From: Gemmatimonadota bacterium
GTDB taxonomy: Bacteria > Gemmatimonadota > Gemmatimonadetes > Longimicrobiales > Gaopeijiaceae
Assembly: GCA_026713345.1 (NCBI GenBank)
Contig: JAPOOQ010000065.1
Coordinates: 1-12,187 of the forward strand
Length of the DNA: 12,187 bases
Direction: 5' to 3'
Shown here: one piece after another, positions 5,117 through 12,187 of the stretch
How positions within the stretch are numbered: the first letter of the stretch is position 1
Layout of the letters: each line of letters begins with the position of its first letter
The notes under the pieces: generated by a model
The model's input: the letters and a program-made list of their open reading frames with translations, nothing else
Database searches by the model: none
Told to the model about the DNA's origin: nothing
Made by a program: the position numbers and the translations under genes

Positions 5117-7789
5117 TCACGTCACCGGCCGCTCCTTCTTCGCCAGGTGCAGCTCCAGCCACGCGGTCCAGCGGGCCCACAGATCCAGCGTGGTCTCGAC
5201 GGTCGCCGGACCGTGGTCCTCGAAGGGGTAGAGGTACATCGCGGCCGTCTTGTCCAGCCCGTTCAGGGCGTGGAAGAGCCGCGGCGAGTGTGAGGGAGCG
5301 GTGCCGACGTTCTGGTCGTGCATGCCGTGGTACAGCAGGACCGCACCGGTCAGGTCGTTGGCGTGCATGAAGGGCGACATGTCCAGGTACACGTTGGGCG
5401 AATCCCAGAAGATCCGCCTTTCGCTCTGGAAGCCGAGTGGGGTGAGGGTGCGGTTGTAGTTGCCGTCGCCCGCGATCCCGGCCTTGAAGAACGGGGTGTG
5501 GACCATGGCGTTCAGGGTGCTGAAAGCCCCGTACGAGTGCCCGCCCAGACCGAGCCGCTGGCGGTCGATGATCCCTCGCGCATCCAGCTCGTCGATCACG
5601 GCCGCGAGATTGTTGCGCAGGTCGTGTTCGTAGTTGTTGTTCATCGCGCCCGCATCCCCCACGATCGGCGCGTCGGGTTCGACCACGACGTAGCCCAGCC
5701 GGATCAGGTATTCCATCGAGCGGGTGCCGAAGTTCGGGAACGAGTTCTTGTTGTAGGTCCGGCCGCGCTCGTCGTAGGACTCCTGGTCCTCGTACTCGCG
5801 GGGGTAGAACCAGAACATCGCGGGACGCCGCTCCCCCTCCACGAAGTCGGGCGGGAGCGTGACGTTGACGAGGAAGCGGAAGCCGTCCGGGCGCTCGACG
5901 GTGAAGCGCTGGCGCGGCGCATTCGTGATGTCGGGCGTGTAGTCGACGTTGTTGGTCAGCTGCGTGCGCGTGTCGCCGTCGATCAGGTAGGACTGCGCGA
6001 TTTCGGTCGGGGTCTCGCGGCGGACGATGAACTTCCCGGCGTCGGCATCCAGTACGGTCGATATGCGCTCGTTCTGGCCGTCGTTGGAGCTCTCGTAGAC
6101 GCGCTCCTTCTCGCCGGTCCGCACCGACACCCGGTCCATGAACGACTGGGGCGACGATTCCAGCGGGTCCTCGTGGTAGATCGTGCCGGTCAGGAAAACC
6201 ACCTCGTTGCCTGGCTCGCCGCCCATCTCGACGAACGATCCACCGCCGATGGGCGCGAAGCCGCCACCGCCGCCGACTCCACTGGTCATCACCAGCGAGC
6301 CGGGGTTCTCGTAGAACTCGCTCCTGTCCCACTCGGTGATCGTGTAGGTCGTCTCGGGCTCATCCAGGCGCACCGCATACTCGGTGACCGTGCCTCCGCC
6401 CCCGCCTCCGCGGAAGGCCGCCGCTCCACCACCCCCGCCTCCACCGGGCCGCCGCGTCACGAAGAGCCACTCGTAGCCAGCCGAGTAGCGATGCGAGGCC
6501 ATGCGCTGGTTGCTCTCGTAGACCACGCTGACGTCGTCCTCTCCGAAGGGAGGAACCCACAACATGACGCGGTCCTTGCGCGGCGCGCGGCGCTCCTCGC
6601 CTTCCTCCTCCTCCGGCTCCTCCCCGGTGTCCTCGCCCTCCTCTTCCTCCTCGGGCTCCGGCTCCATCTGCAGGAAGGTCAGCCCGGCACCGTCCGCCCT
6701 CCATGACATCGAGCGGCGCTCGGGCTCCTCCTCTTCGCCCGCCACGCCCGGTGCGGCCGGCGTTCCGCGGATCCCGGTGTTGAGCTCGGTCTCGTCGAGC
6801 TGGGCAAGCACGTTGCCGTCGCGGTCCCAGAGCTCCTCCACGCGGCCGAAGCTGGTGACCGGGACGACATAGCTGAACGGCCGGCGCATCGTCGTGACGC
6901 GCGCGTGCTGGCCATCCGGCGAGAAATCGAAGCTGCGGATCATCGCGGGCTCGCCGATCCGGGTCACCCTCCGGTTGCCGACCGCGACCGTGGCCAGCTG
7001 CCCCGTCGCGTGCCACTCGAGGAGCTCCTCGTCGTACGGGGTGGCCATCAGGCTCGCGTAGGTGCGGAGCCGGTTCGCTCCGTCCTCGGTCACCTTGACG
7101 TGCGGTCCGGGGGGAACCGACGGCTCCATCGGCCGGGACGCGCGGCCCTGGGGAATCAGGACGGTCGCGATCTCTTCCCCGTTCGCGGTCCACTCGAAGG
7201 AGGTGACCATCGTCGCAAGCACGGGCTCGCGAGTCACGCGGCGGGAGTCCCCGCTCTCGGGGTCGGCCACGTAGATGTGGGTCTCGGTGTCGTAGTGGGC
7301 GTAGAACGCCAACTGCGAGCCGTCGGGCGACCAGCTGGCGTTCGAGAAGCGCGCATCCCTCGGCACCTCGATGTCGGTGACCGAGCCGTCAACGGCCGAG
7401 ATCAGTTTGTACCCCACCGCACCGCGCGTCGACAGGCGGCGGCTGCGATTGGCCTGGGGTTCGAGGAACTGGCCGCCCAGCTCGTCGAAGGGACGCGAGA
7501 ACCGGTCCATGGTGATCTGGCCGTCGCTCACCTGATGAAGGAACCAGCGCCTGTCCGGACTGGCGGAGCCCAGCGTCATGTTCAGGTATCGGGGCGCCAG
7601 CACCGCGTCCATGATCTCCTGCGGCGGCTGCATCCACTCCGGCGAGGCCAGAATTGCCTCGGCGGCGGATTGCGGTGGCTCGGTCTGGTCGGCGGTTGCG
7701 TCCTGCGCGATCAGTGCGCCGGCCGGCAACGCGACTGCGAAGAGGACGGCGAGCGGGACGGGTGCGGTGGCGAAACGGATACGTCTCAT
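5117..7789 (-). CDS. Exported S9 peptidase, glutamyl-endopeptidase (S9D) type
   Basis: A serine peptidase of the prolyl-oligopeptidase clan, 890 residues from the chosen start. The ATG at 7789 gives a signal peptide (MRRIRF, hydrophobic core to ~26, LIA-QD cleavage) and has GGAG 9 nt upstream. An ATG five codons earlier (7804) is possible but has no ribosome site. The body is a seven-bladed-type propeller with SWSPDGSQLAFYAHYD and TYASLMATPYDEELLEWHAT, segments that closely recall chloroplast glutamyl endopeptidase. The alpha/beta-hydrolase domain (~630-885) holds a complete triad: S752 in GGHSYGAF, D825 in HGMHDQNVGT and H859 in FEDHGP. Family members cleave after Glu in peptides and small unfolded proteins. 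Low-complexity inserts are a Glu-rich stretch (~374-399) and two Gly-rich stretches (~445-466 and ~500-515). It is co-directional with the permease 16 bp downstream. It should act in the periplasm or outside the cell; Glu specificity is inferred from family resemblance. Confidence 0.93.
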   Translation of the reverse strand: MRRIRFATAPVPLAVLFAVALPAGALIAQDATADQTEPPQSAAEAILASPEWMQPPQEIMDAVLAPRYLNMTLGSASPDRRWFLHQVSDGQITMDRFSRPFDELGGQFLEPQANRSRRLSTRGAVGYKLISAVDGSVTDIEVPRDARFSNASWSPDGSQLAFYAHYDTETHIYVADPESGDSRRVTREPVLATMVTSFEWTANGEEIATVLIPQGRASRPMEPSVPPGPHVKVTEDGANRLRTYASLMATPYDEELLEWHATGQLATVAVGNRRVTRIGEPAMIRSFDFSPDGQHARVTTMRRPFSYVVPVTSFGRVEELWDRDGNVLAQLDETELNTGIRGTPAAPGVAGEEEEPERRSMSWRADGAGLTFLQMEPEPEEEEEGEDTGEEPEEEEGEERRAPRKDRVMLWVPPFGEDDVSVVYESNQRMASHRYSAGYEWLFVTRRPGGGGGGGAAAFRGGGGGGTVTEYAVRLDEPETTYTITEWDRSEFYENPGSLVMTSGVGGGGGFAPIGGGSFVEMGGEPGNEVVFLTGTIYHEDPLESSPQSFMDRVSVRTGEKERVYESSNDGQNERISTVLDADAGKFIVRRETPTEIAQSYLIDGDTRTQLTNNVDYTPDITNAPRQRFTVERPDGFRFLVNVTLPPDFVEGERRPAMFWFYPREYEDQESYDERGRTYNKNSFPNFGTRSMEYLIRLGYVVVEPDAPIVGDAGAMNNNYEHDLRNNLAAVIDELDARGIIDRQRLGLGGHSYGAFSTLNAMVHTPFFKAGIAGDGNYNRTLTPLGFQSERRIFWDSPNVYLDMSPFMHANDLTGAVLLYHGMHDQNVGTAPSHSPRLFHALNGLDKTAAMYLYPFEDHGPATVETTLDLWARWTAWLELHLAKKERPVT

Positions 7790-7833
7790 CTTCTTCGACT
7801 CCATCTGGGTTGGGACGGTCACCACGGGTTTAC

Positions 7834-7839
7834 GATATA
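7834..7839 (-). promoter_or_regulatory. Possible -10 element upstream of the S9 peptidase gene
   Basis: On the minus strand TATATC lies 44 nt before the peptidase start, in the only AT-rich patch of this intergenic region (ACTATATCGTAAAC). No correctly spaced -35 was found; TTGCGG (7853-7858) is 13 bp away, which is too close. It is proposed because a separate transcription unit is likely after the ~150-bp gap and the hairpins. Confidence 0.25.
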
Positions 7840-7871
7840 GTGGGGCCCCGGACCGCAACTGGACAGGGGGG

Positions 7872-7914
7872 GGCGCCCGGAGCGCCGGCGCGGCCCGGCC
7901 CCGGAGGCCGGACC
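7872..7914 (-). terminator. Tandem GC-rich hairpins after the autotransporter gene
   Basis: Two inverted repeats follow the autotransporter stop at 7938. The first has 9-nt arms at 7906-7914 and 7892-7900 and a 5-nt loop. As minus-strand RNA it pairs perfectly with one G-U wobble, whereas the plus-strand RNA would have a C-A mismatch, which supports a role in the minus-strand transcript. The second is a perfect 5-bp stem (7882-7886 with 7872-7876). Both loops read TCCGG on the minus strand. No U-tract follows, and the next bases are a run of eight C. This may be a U-less terminator, a pause site or a 3'-end stabiliser rather than a classical intrinsic terminator. Confidence 0.4.
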
Positions 7915-7937
7915 GCGTGACCCCCGTATGGCGTCTG

Positions 7938-10900
7938 CTACGGCATGCGCAACCGTCCCCGCAGCCCGATCGCGTGCTCGGGCGGACCGAAGGGGCCCTC
8001 CCGGCGAGTCACCTCCACCCGCAGCCCCATCCCGCTTCCCAGGTCGTATCGCACCCCGCTGCTGTAGGCGCGCAATCCTTCGCCGGCGAGGAGCAGTCCC
8101 CCGTACGGGGTGCCCGTGAACCCGCGCAGACCGTAGGAGATCTCGGCGTCCAGACGTCCGCCCGCGGGGTTCGCACCGTCCCTCCGCACCTCGGAGACGC
8201 CCCGTTCCCAGAGTTCCCGGGCACCGCTGGCCGCCTCCCCCCAGGTGGGGGCCGCCCGCAACGACAGGCCTTCGCCCCGGATCTCCGGATCGATCTGAAG
8301 CGTGGCACCCACACCCCACTCCTGGTACCCTTCCTGGCCGGTCAGCAAGGTTCTTCCGCGCACCTCCAGGCGCACCCCGAGCCCCGCGTTGACCAGCCGC
8401 ATGCCGCTCCCGACCTCTACGCCGGTGCCCTGCGCCCCGCTGCCGCCGTCGTAGCGCATCCCGCCCTCGAGCAAGAGGGCGATCTCGTCCCCGCCCGCGG
8501 ACCGGTACCCCTGCGACCACTCCAGCAACAGCCGCGCCCGCTGCATGTCCAGCGTGAGCGAGTCCATCTCCTCACCTTCTTCCACTGTCAGGCGCGTCAT
8601 CCATCCATCACCCCTCAACCGGACGTTGCCCAGGGCGCTGGTCAGCAGCGTATGGCTCCCCCCTGCCGCGCCGCTCAGCATGCTGGTGCCGGTCGTGCGC
8701 AGCTCCACGCGGTCGTCCTCCATCTCGACGTTGCCCCAGCCGTAGCCGGCAGTCGCCCAGACCACCGATCCCTCGCCGTCCAGCAGCCAGGCGGCATAGG
8801 GGTTTATGGTGGTGAGGCGGTTGTCGTAGGTGCCGGCCACCGGGTTCGCGCCCGTGCGGTCGGTGAAGTCGAAGTTCCCCAACGATGTCGTGGCTGCCAC
8901 ACCGGCCAGCACATCCGGCCGCACGCGCACGTCCGCGCCCACATGCAGGTTGGTCAGGTTGCCGCTCCAGTCGACGTCGGCCGCTTCCGGCTCGCCGATG
9001 CCGACGTAGTCGCCACCACCCCACGTCGACAGCGTACCCATGATGCCCCGCTCCTGCCGTGCACTCTGACCGCCGACCGGCAACACGAAGGAGGCTCCGT
9101 CGAGAAGCCGGGCGGCCCCCGACAGGCCGGAGCGCATGTTGCCGAACCGGCCCGGGAAGCGCTCTGCCCCACCTGCGCCCGGGCCCTGGAGCAGCGACGA
9201 CGCACTGCCCAGGCTCGCCCGCATGCGCTCGCCGTCCCGCAACGCGACCGCGTCCACGCGCGCGGCGATCGCCGAGACCGTGCTCGACGTCATCGCGGCG
9301 GCGGCGTGCGGGAGGATGCTCTCGCCGACCCGTCTCGACCGCTGCCGGCCGTCGTCCGTCGACGCGCTCGCCACCCCGGACGGCATTCCGGTCCCGGCCG
9401 AATTGATGGCCGATACCCGGTAGAACCGGGTGCTGCCGGGCTCAAGGCCGATGTGCGGGAATGTGGTGGTCGCCACCCCCGTGTTGGGTACAAGGTCGGC
9501 CCACGCCCCGCCGTCCTCCGACACCTCGATCCGGTAGCCGATGACCGGAGCCCCGCCGTCGTAGGCGGGAGCCGTCCATGACAAGTCGATCTGCGTTGCG
9601 TCGACGGCAGTCGCGACCAGCCCCGTGGGGGCATCCGGCACGGTGGCGTCGGTCATTCCACTCGCTACTGCGGAAGGATCGCCCACACCCACCGAATTGA
9701 TCGCCGAGACGCGGTAGTGACGGGTGGTGGCGGGGTCGAGGCCCGTATGTGCGTAGGTTGTCCTGGCGGAGTTGGTGTTGGCGACCAGATCGCTCCAACT
9801 GAGCCCCCCGTTCTCGGAGACCTCGATCCGGTAGCCCCTGATCCGCTCGCCGCCGTCGTGATCCGGGGCCGTCCACGAGAGATCGATCCGCGAGGTGCTG
9901 CCGGCCGTCGCATCAAGCGCGGTCGGCCTTCCCGGAACCGAGGACTCCGTGGTCGCGCGTGACACGCCGGACGGCCGACCGGTGCCGACCTGGTTGATCG
10001 CGGAGACCCGGTAGTGGCGCGTGCTTCCCGCAGTTAACCCGGTGTGCGAATAGGTGGTGGCGGCCGTCCGCGTCTTCGCCACCAGATCGGTCCAGGAGCG
10101 GCCGGCGTTCTCGGAGACCTCGATCCGGTAGCCGAACAGCTGTACGCCGCCGGTATTGCTCGGTGCAGTCCACGTCAGGTTGATGCGGGACGTGCCGTCC
10201 GCCGTGGCCTCGAGCCCGGTGGGCGGCCCGGGAAGATCCGCGGCCGTTGTCGCCCAGTCGACGTTCGAGGGCCGGCCGGCGCCGGAACGGTTGATCGCGG
10301 AAACCCGGTAGTGGAATGTGGAATTGGGTGGCAGCCCGGTGTGCGAGTATCCGGTCGTGCTCCTGACCTCCTCCAGCACCCTCCAGGTTCTGCGCCTGTC
10401 CTCGGAGACTTCGATACGGTAGCCGGTGATGCGCGACCCGCCATCGTCGGCCGGAGGGGTCCACCTGAGGTCGATTCGCGAATGACCGACGGCCGTGGCA
10501 GCGAGGTTCCGTGGCGCGCCCGGCATGGCCGAAGCAGTGGTCGCACCATTGGGGGCCGAGAACGGTCCCGCACCAGCCCGGTTGATCGCTGCGACCCGAT
10601 AGTGGTATGCGGTCGTCGGCTCCAGATTGCCGTGCGTGTACCGCGTGGTCGTTGAGGTCGTGTTGGCGACCAGCTGCCAGCTCGCACCCGCGTTGCGCGA
10701 GACTTCGATCCTGTAACCCGTGATGGCGGCGCCCCCGGTGGTCAGGGGAGCGTTCCATGTGAAGGTGATGCTCGTGGCATCGAGTGCTACAAACCGCAGA
10801 TTGGAGGGCGCTCCCGGAACGGCTGCTAACGTCATTGCCCGAACAACGTTGGAATACGAACCCCGTCCCCTGGCATTGAGCGCCGCCACGCGATAGTGGC

Positions 10901-12187
10901 GGGTCGCACCGGGCCGGAGACCGGTATGGAAATACGTGGTAGCCGTGCCGATGCGCGAAACGACGGTCCAGGTCGCCCCGCCGTCGGCCGAGGATTCGAC
11001 GACGTACCCCGTGATGCGCTGGCCGCCGTTCGAGGTTGGCGTGGTCCACGACAGGTTGATCTGGCTGGCGCCCGAAGCAGTGGCCCGCAGGTTGGTGGGT
11101 GCACCCGGCGTCGCGAACTGGGTCGTGGCTCCGGCAACGTTCGACGGCGAGCCGACCCCCTGCCGGTTGATTGCCGAGACGCGGTAGTGGCGCCGGGTGC
11201 CCGGCGCGAGTCCGGCGTCGGAATAGGTGGTGGACGTCGAGCGGGTATCGGACACGAGGGTGCTCCAGCCCGACAGGCCGTTGGGCGATACCTCGATCCG
11301 GTACCCCGTCACGGCTCCACCGGAACCCGCCGCACCAGCCCTCCACCGAAGATTGATCCGGGACGATCCCAACGGGGTGGCAGTCAGTCCGGTCGGCGCC
11401 CCGGGCACCCTTCCCAGGGTGGTCGCGCTGGCCGTATTGGACGGCTCGCTCACACCGAAGTCGTTGATCGCCAAAACGCGATAGTGGCGGGTTGTATGCG
11501 ACGCCAGTCCGGTGTGACTGTAGGTTGTGACGTCATCCCGCGTGTCCCGCACCAGAACCGACCAGGTGCTTCCCCCATCGCTGGACGCCTCGATCCGGTA
11601 TCCGTCGACCGCGGCGGCGCCTGAATCGGCTGGCTCGGTCCAGTCCAGGTCGATCGCCGACGATCCGTCGGCGGTCGCCGACAACGATCTGGGCGGGCCG
11701 GGGCGCCCGGCGGTCTCGCTGGTTGTATTCCTGACGGGCTCGCGTATCAGGGCATCCACGACGTTGCCCACGTGGTCGCTGAGCCCGCCTGTTCCGGGCC
11801 GGTAGCTCACGGTCACCTCGTCGCGGTAGCTGACCGGCGTATCGAGGGACAGTTTGACTTCATCCCTGTCTACCTCGACTCGTGAAATGCTCCGTGGGCG
11901 GCCTTCGTCCCGCACGGTGAAGTCGCTCGTACCCGGGACCGTCGCAGCGTCCAGGTCGTCGTCGTAGACGAGCACGAGCTCGTCGGCATCGACGAACGCA
12001 TCGTCCAGCTCCGGCACCTTGTTGTCCGCATAAAAGCTGTATGCCGCCGCTACGTTGTCTTCGTCGCTGGCATTCTGCGCGACGCTGTCCGCGATCGAAA
12101 CGTGGATGGTGCCTTCGAATCCCGACGGCGGCTCGATCGTGGCAAAGTAGCGCGTTCCACTGCCGCTGAAGTCGTCCAGGTCGCCCA
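7938..12187 (-). CDS. FN3-repeat autotransporter-type surface protein, 5'-partial
   Basis: The frame is open to the right edge: 1415 codons are visible and the N-terminus with its export signal is missing. A GTG at 12017 is internal and not the start. In order: residues 1-55 are the end of a bacterial Ig-like domain (TRYFATIEPPSGFEGTIHVS); ~57-154 match the SwmB-type repeat (LVLVYDDDLDAATVPGTSDF); 162-946 are eight FN3 domains; ~947-1028 are an Ala/Ser-rich helical linker; ~1029-1415 are an autotransporter-like beta-barrel. Barrel evidence is alternating amphipathic strands (VVWATAGYGWGNVEME), the segment DVRVRPDVLAGVA, and PTWGEAASGARELWERG near the end. Known role: type V secretion, where the barrel sits in the outer membrane and the repeats are displayed outside, commonly for adhesion. 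The last strand ends IGLRGRLRMP and lacks the terminal aromatic residue of classical autotransporters. No protease or lyase motif was seen in the visible passenger. The S9 peptidase gene follows ~150 bp downstream. Confidence 0.92.
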   Translation of the reverse strand, partial: GDLDDFSGSGTRYFATIEPPSGFEGTIHVSIADSVAQNASDEDNVAAAYSFYADNKVPELDDAFVDADELVLVYDDDLDAATVPGTSDFTVRDEGRPRSISRVEVDRDEVKLSLDTPVSYRDEVTVSYRPGTGGLSDHVGNVVDALIREPVRNTTSETAGRPGPPRSLSATADGSSAIDLDWTEPADSGAAAVDGYRIEASSDGGSTWSVLVRDTRDDVTTYSHTGLASHTTRHYRVLAINDFGVSEPSNTASATTLGRVPGAPTGLTATPLGSSRINLRWRAGAAGSGGAVTGYRIEVSPNGLSGWSTLVSDTRSTSTTYSDAGLAPGTRRHYRVSAINRQGVGSPSNVAGATTQFATPGAPTNLRATASGASQINLSWTTPTSNGGQRITGYVVESSADGGATWTVVSRIGTATTYFHTGLRPGATRHYRVAALNARGRGSYSNVVRAMTLAAVPGAPSNLRFVALDATSITFTWNAPLTTGGAAITGYRIEVSRNAGASWQLVANTTSTTTRYTHGNLEPTTAYHYRVAAINRAGAGPFSAPNGATTASAMPGAPRNLAATAVGHSRIDLRWTPPADDGGSRITGYRIEVSEDRRRTWRVLEEVRSTTGYSHTGLPPNSTFHYRVSAINRSGAGRPSNVDWATTAADLPGPPTGLEATADGTSRINLTWTAPSNTGGVQLFGYRIEVSENAGRSWTDLVAKTRTAATTYSHTGLTAGSTRHYRVSAINQVGTGRPSGVSRATTESSVPGRPTALDATAGSTSRIDLSWTAPDHDGGERIRGYRIEVSENGGLSWSDLVANTNSARTTYAHTGLDPATTRHYRVSAINSVGVGDPSAVASGMTDATVPDAPTGLVATAVDATQIDLSWTAPAYDGGAPVIGYRIEVSEDGGAWADLVPNTGVATTTFPHIGLEPGSTRFYRVSAINSAGTGMPSGVASASTDDGRQRSRRVGESILPHAAAAMTSSTVSAIAARVDAVALRDGERMRASLGSASSLLQGPGAGGAERFPGRFGNMRSGLSGAARLLDGASFVLPVGGQSARQERGIMGTLSTWGGGDYVGIGEPEAADVDWSGNLTNLHVGADVRVRPDVLAGVAATTSLGNFDFTDRTGANPVAGTYDNRLTTINPYAAWLLDGEGSVVWATAGYGWGNVEMEDDRVELRTTGTSMLSGAAGGSHTLLTSALGNVRLRGDGWMTRLTVEEGEEMDSLTLDMQRARLLLEWSQGYRSAGGDEIALLLEGGMRYDGGSGAQGTGVEVGSGMRLVNAGLGVRLEVRGRTLLTGQEGYQEWGVGATLQIDPEIRGEGLSLRAAPTWGEAASGARELWERGVSEVRRDGANPAGGRLDAEISYGLRGFTGTPYGGLLLAGEGLRAYSSGVRYDLGSGMGLRVEVTRREGPFGPPEHAIGLRGRLRMP
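9348..11702 (-). repeat. Array of eight tandem FN3-domain repeats
   Basis: Eight in-frame copies, each opening with P-G/D-x-P (PGAPTGL, PGRPTAL), begin at 11702, 11405, 11108, 10817, 10523, 10232, 9935 and 9638. Spacings are 99, 99, 97, 98, 97, 99 and 99 codons. Shared blocks are I-D/N-L-x-W near the start, GYRIEVSE in the middle, TTYSHTGL, and HYRVSAIN before the closing G-x-G-x-PS-x-V-x-x-x-TT. Copy 3 is the most divergent in the central block (GYVVESSADGG). Copies 6 and 7 share a 28-nt identical stretch (10106-10133 and 9809-9836), exactly one period apart. The order and similarity indicate duplication from within the gene. Confidence 0.93.

Noticed and set aside
2812..5370. Long plus-strand open frame (852 codons) opposite the permease gene
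   Set aside because: Composition is Arg/His/Gln/Pro-rich with no hydrophobic segments or motifs, and it runs across the permease and into the peptidase gene. The minus-strand genes are unambiguous.
5318..6706. Plus-strand open frame opposite the S9 peptidase
   Set aside because: It is a GC-driven shadow with no recognisable domain; the opposite strand carries the intact catalytic triad.
2812..7789. Peptidase-permease pair as part of a biosynthetic or defence system
   Set aside because: No modification enzyme, precursor peptide, nuclease or toxin-like gene is nearby; nutrient acquisition explains the pair.
9913..11346. Alternative minus-strand frame (477 codons) overlapping the FN3 array
   Set aside because: It is a frame-shifted reading of the repeats; its periodicity only mirrors the FN3 repeat in the real frame.
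9348..11702. Regular ~295-bp periodicity considered as a CRISPR-like or satellite array
   Set aside because: The unit length, the continuous open frame and the conserved FN3 motifs show it is a protein-domain repeat; there are no short identical repeats with unique spacers.
12015..12017. GTG as the start of the autotransporter-type protein
   Set aside because: The frame stays open to the window edge and the preceding 56 codons encode recognisable Ig-like sequence, so this GTG is an internal valine.

Overview
The window is GC-rich DNA with dense coding and looks like a chromosome segment from a Gram-negative, outer-membrane-bearing, peptide-scavenging bacterium. The mix of a secreted TolB-propeller protein, an S9 peptidase with a glycine-rich insert, a BlaI-type repressor and an FN3-rich autotransporter best fits Gemmatimonadota or a similar environmental lineage. 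That placement is inferred from gene content only; no marker gene is present.

Layout, left to right. At the left edge is the 5' end of a BlaI/MecI-type repressor gene (minus strand, running out of the window). A 219-bp divergent intergenic region (108-326) follows, carrying a good sigma-70-like promoter for the repressor. Next is a secreted 817-residue protein on the plus strand: a TolB-like propeller, a carboxypeptidase-regulatory-like domain and a CehA/McbA-type PHP metallohydrolase. It meets the next gene convergently across 22 bp that hold an AT-rich palindrome. The rest of the window is minus-strand. Read in transcription order from the right edge, it holds three genes: a large surface protein (5' end outside the window; Ig-like and SwmB-like domains, eight FN3 domains, autotransporter-type beta-barrel); an S9D glutamyl-endopeptidase-like exported peptidase; and, 16 bp after the peptidase stop, an APC-family amino-acid permease with two C-terminal UspA domains.

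The genes read as a nutrient-acquisition and envelope neighbourhood. The exported endopeptidase can generate peptides or amino acids, and the co-transcribed permease could import amino acids under control of its own cytosolic Usp domains. The FN3 autotransporter is probably a surface adhesin or scaffold, separated from the peptidase gene by about 150 bp with GC-rich hairpins. The PHP hydrolase has its own transcription unit.

No tRNA, rRNA, CRISPR array, transposase, integrase or att-like structure was seen. No stretch over 300 bp lacks a gene. I found no convincing new defence or other undescribed system. The most unusual elements are the FN3-repeat autotransporter, the peptidase-permease/Usp pair and the three-module PHP protein.
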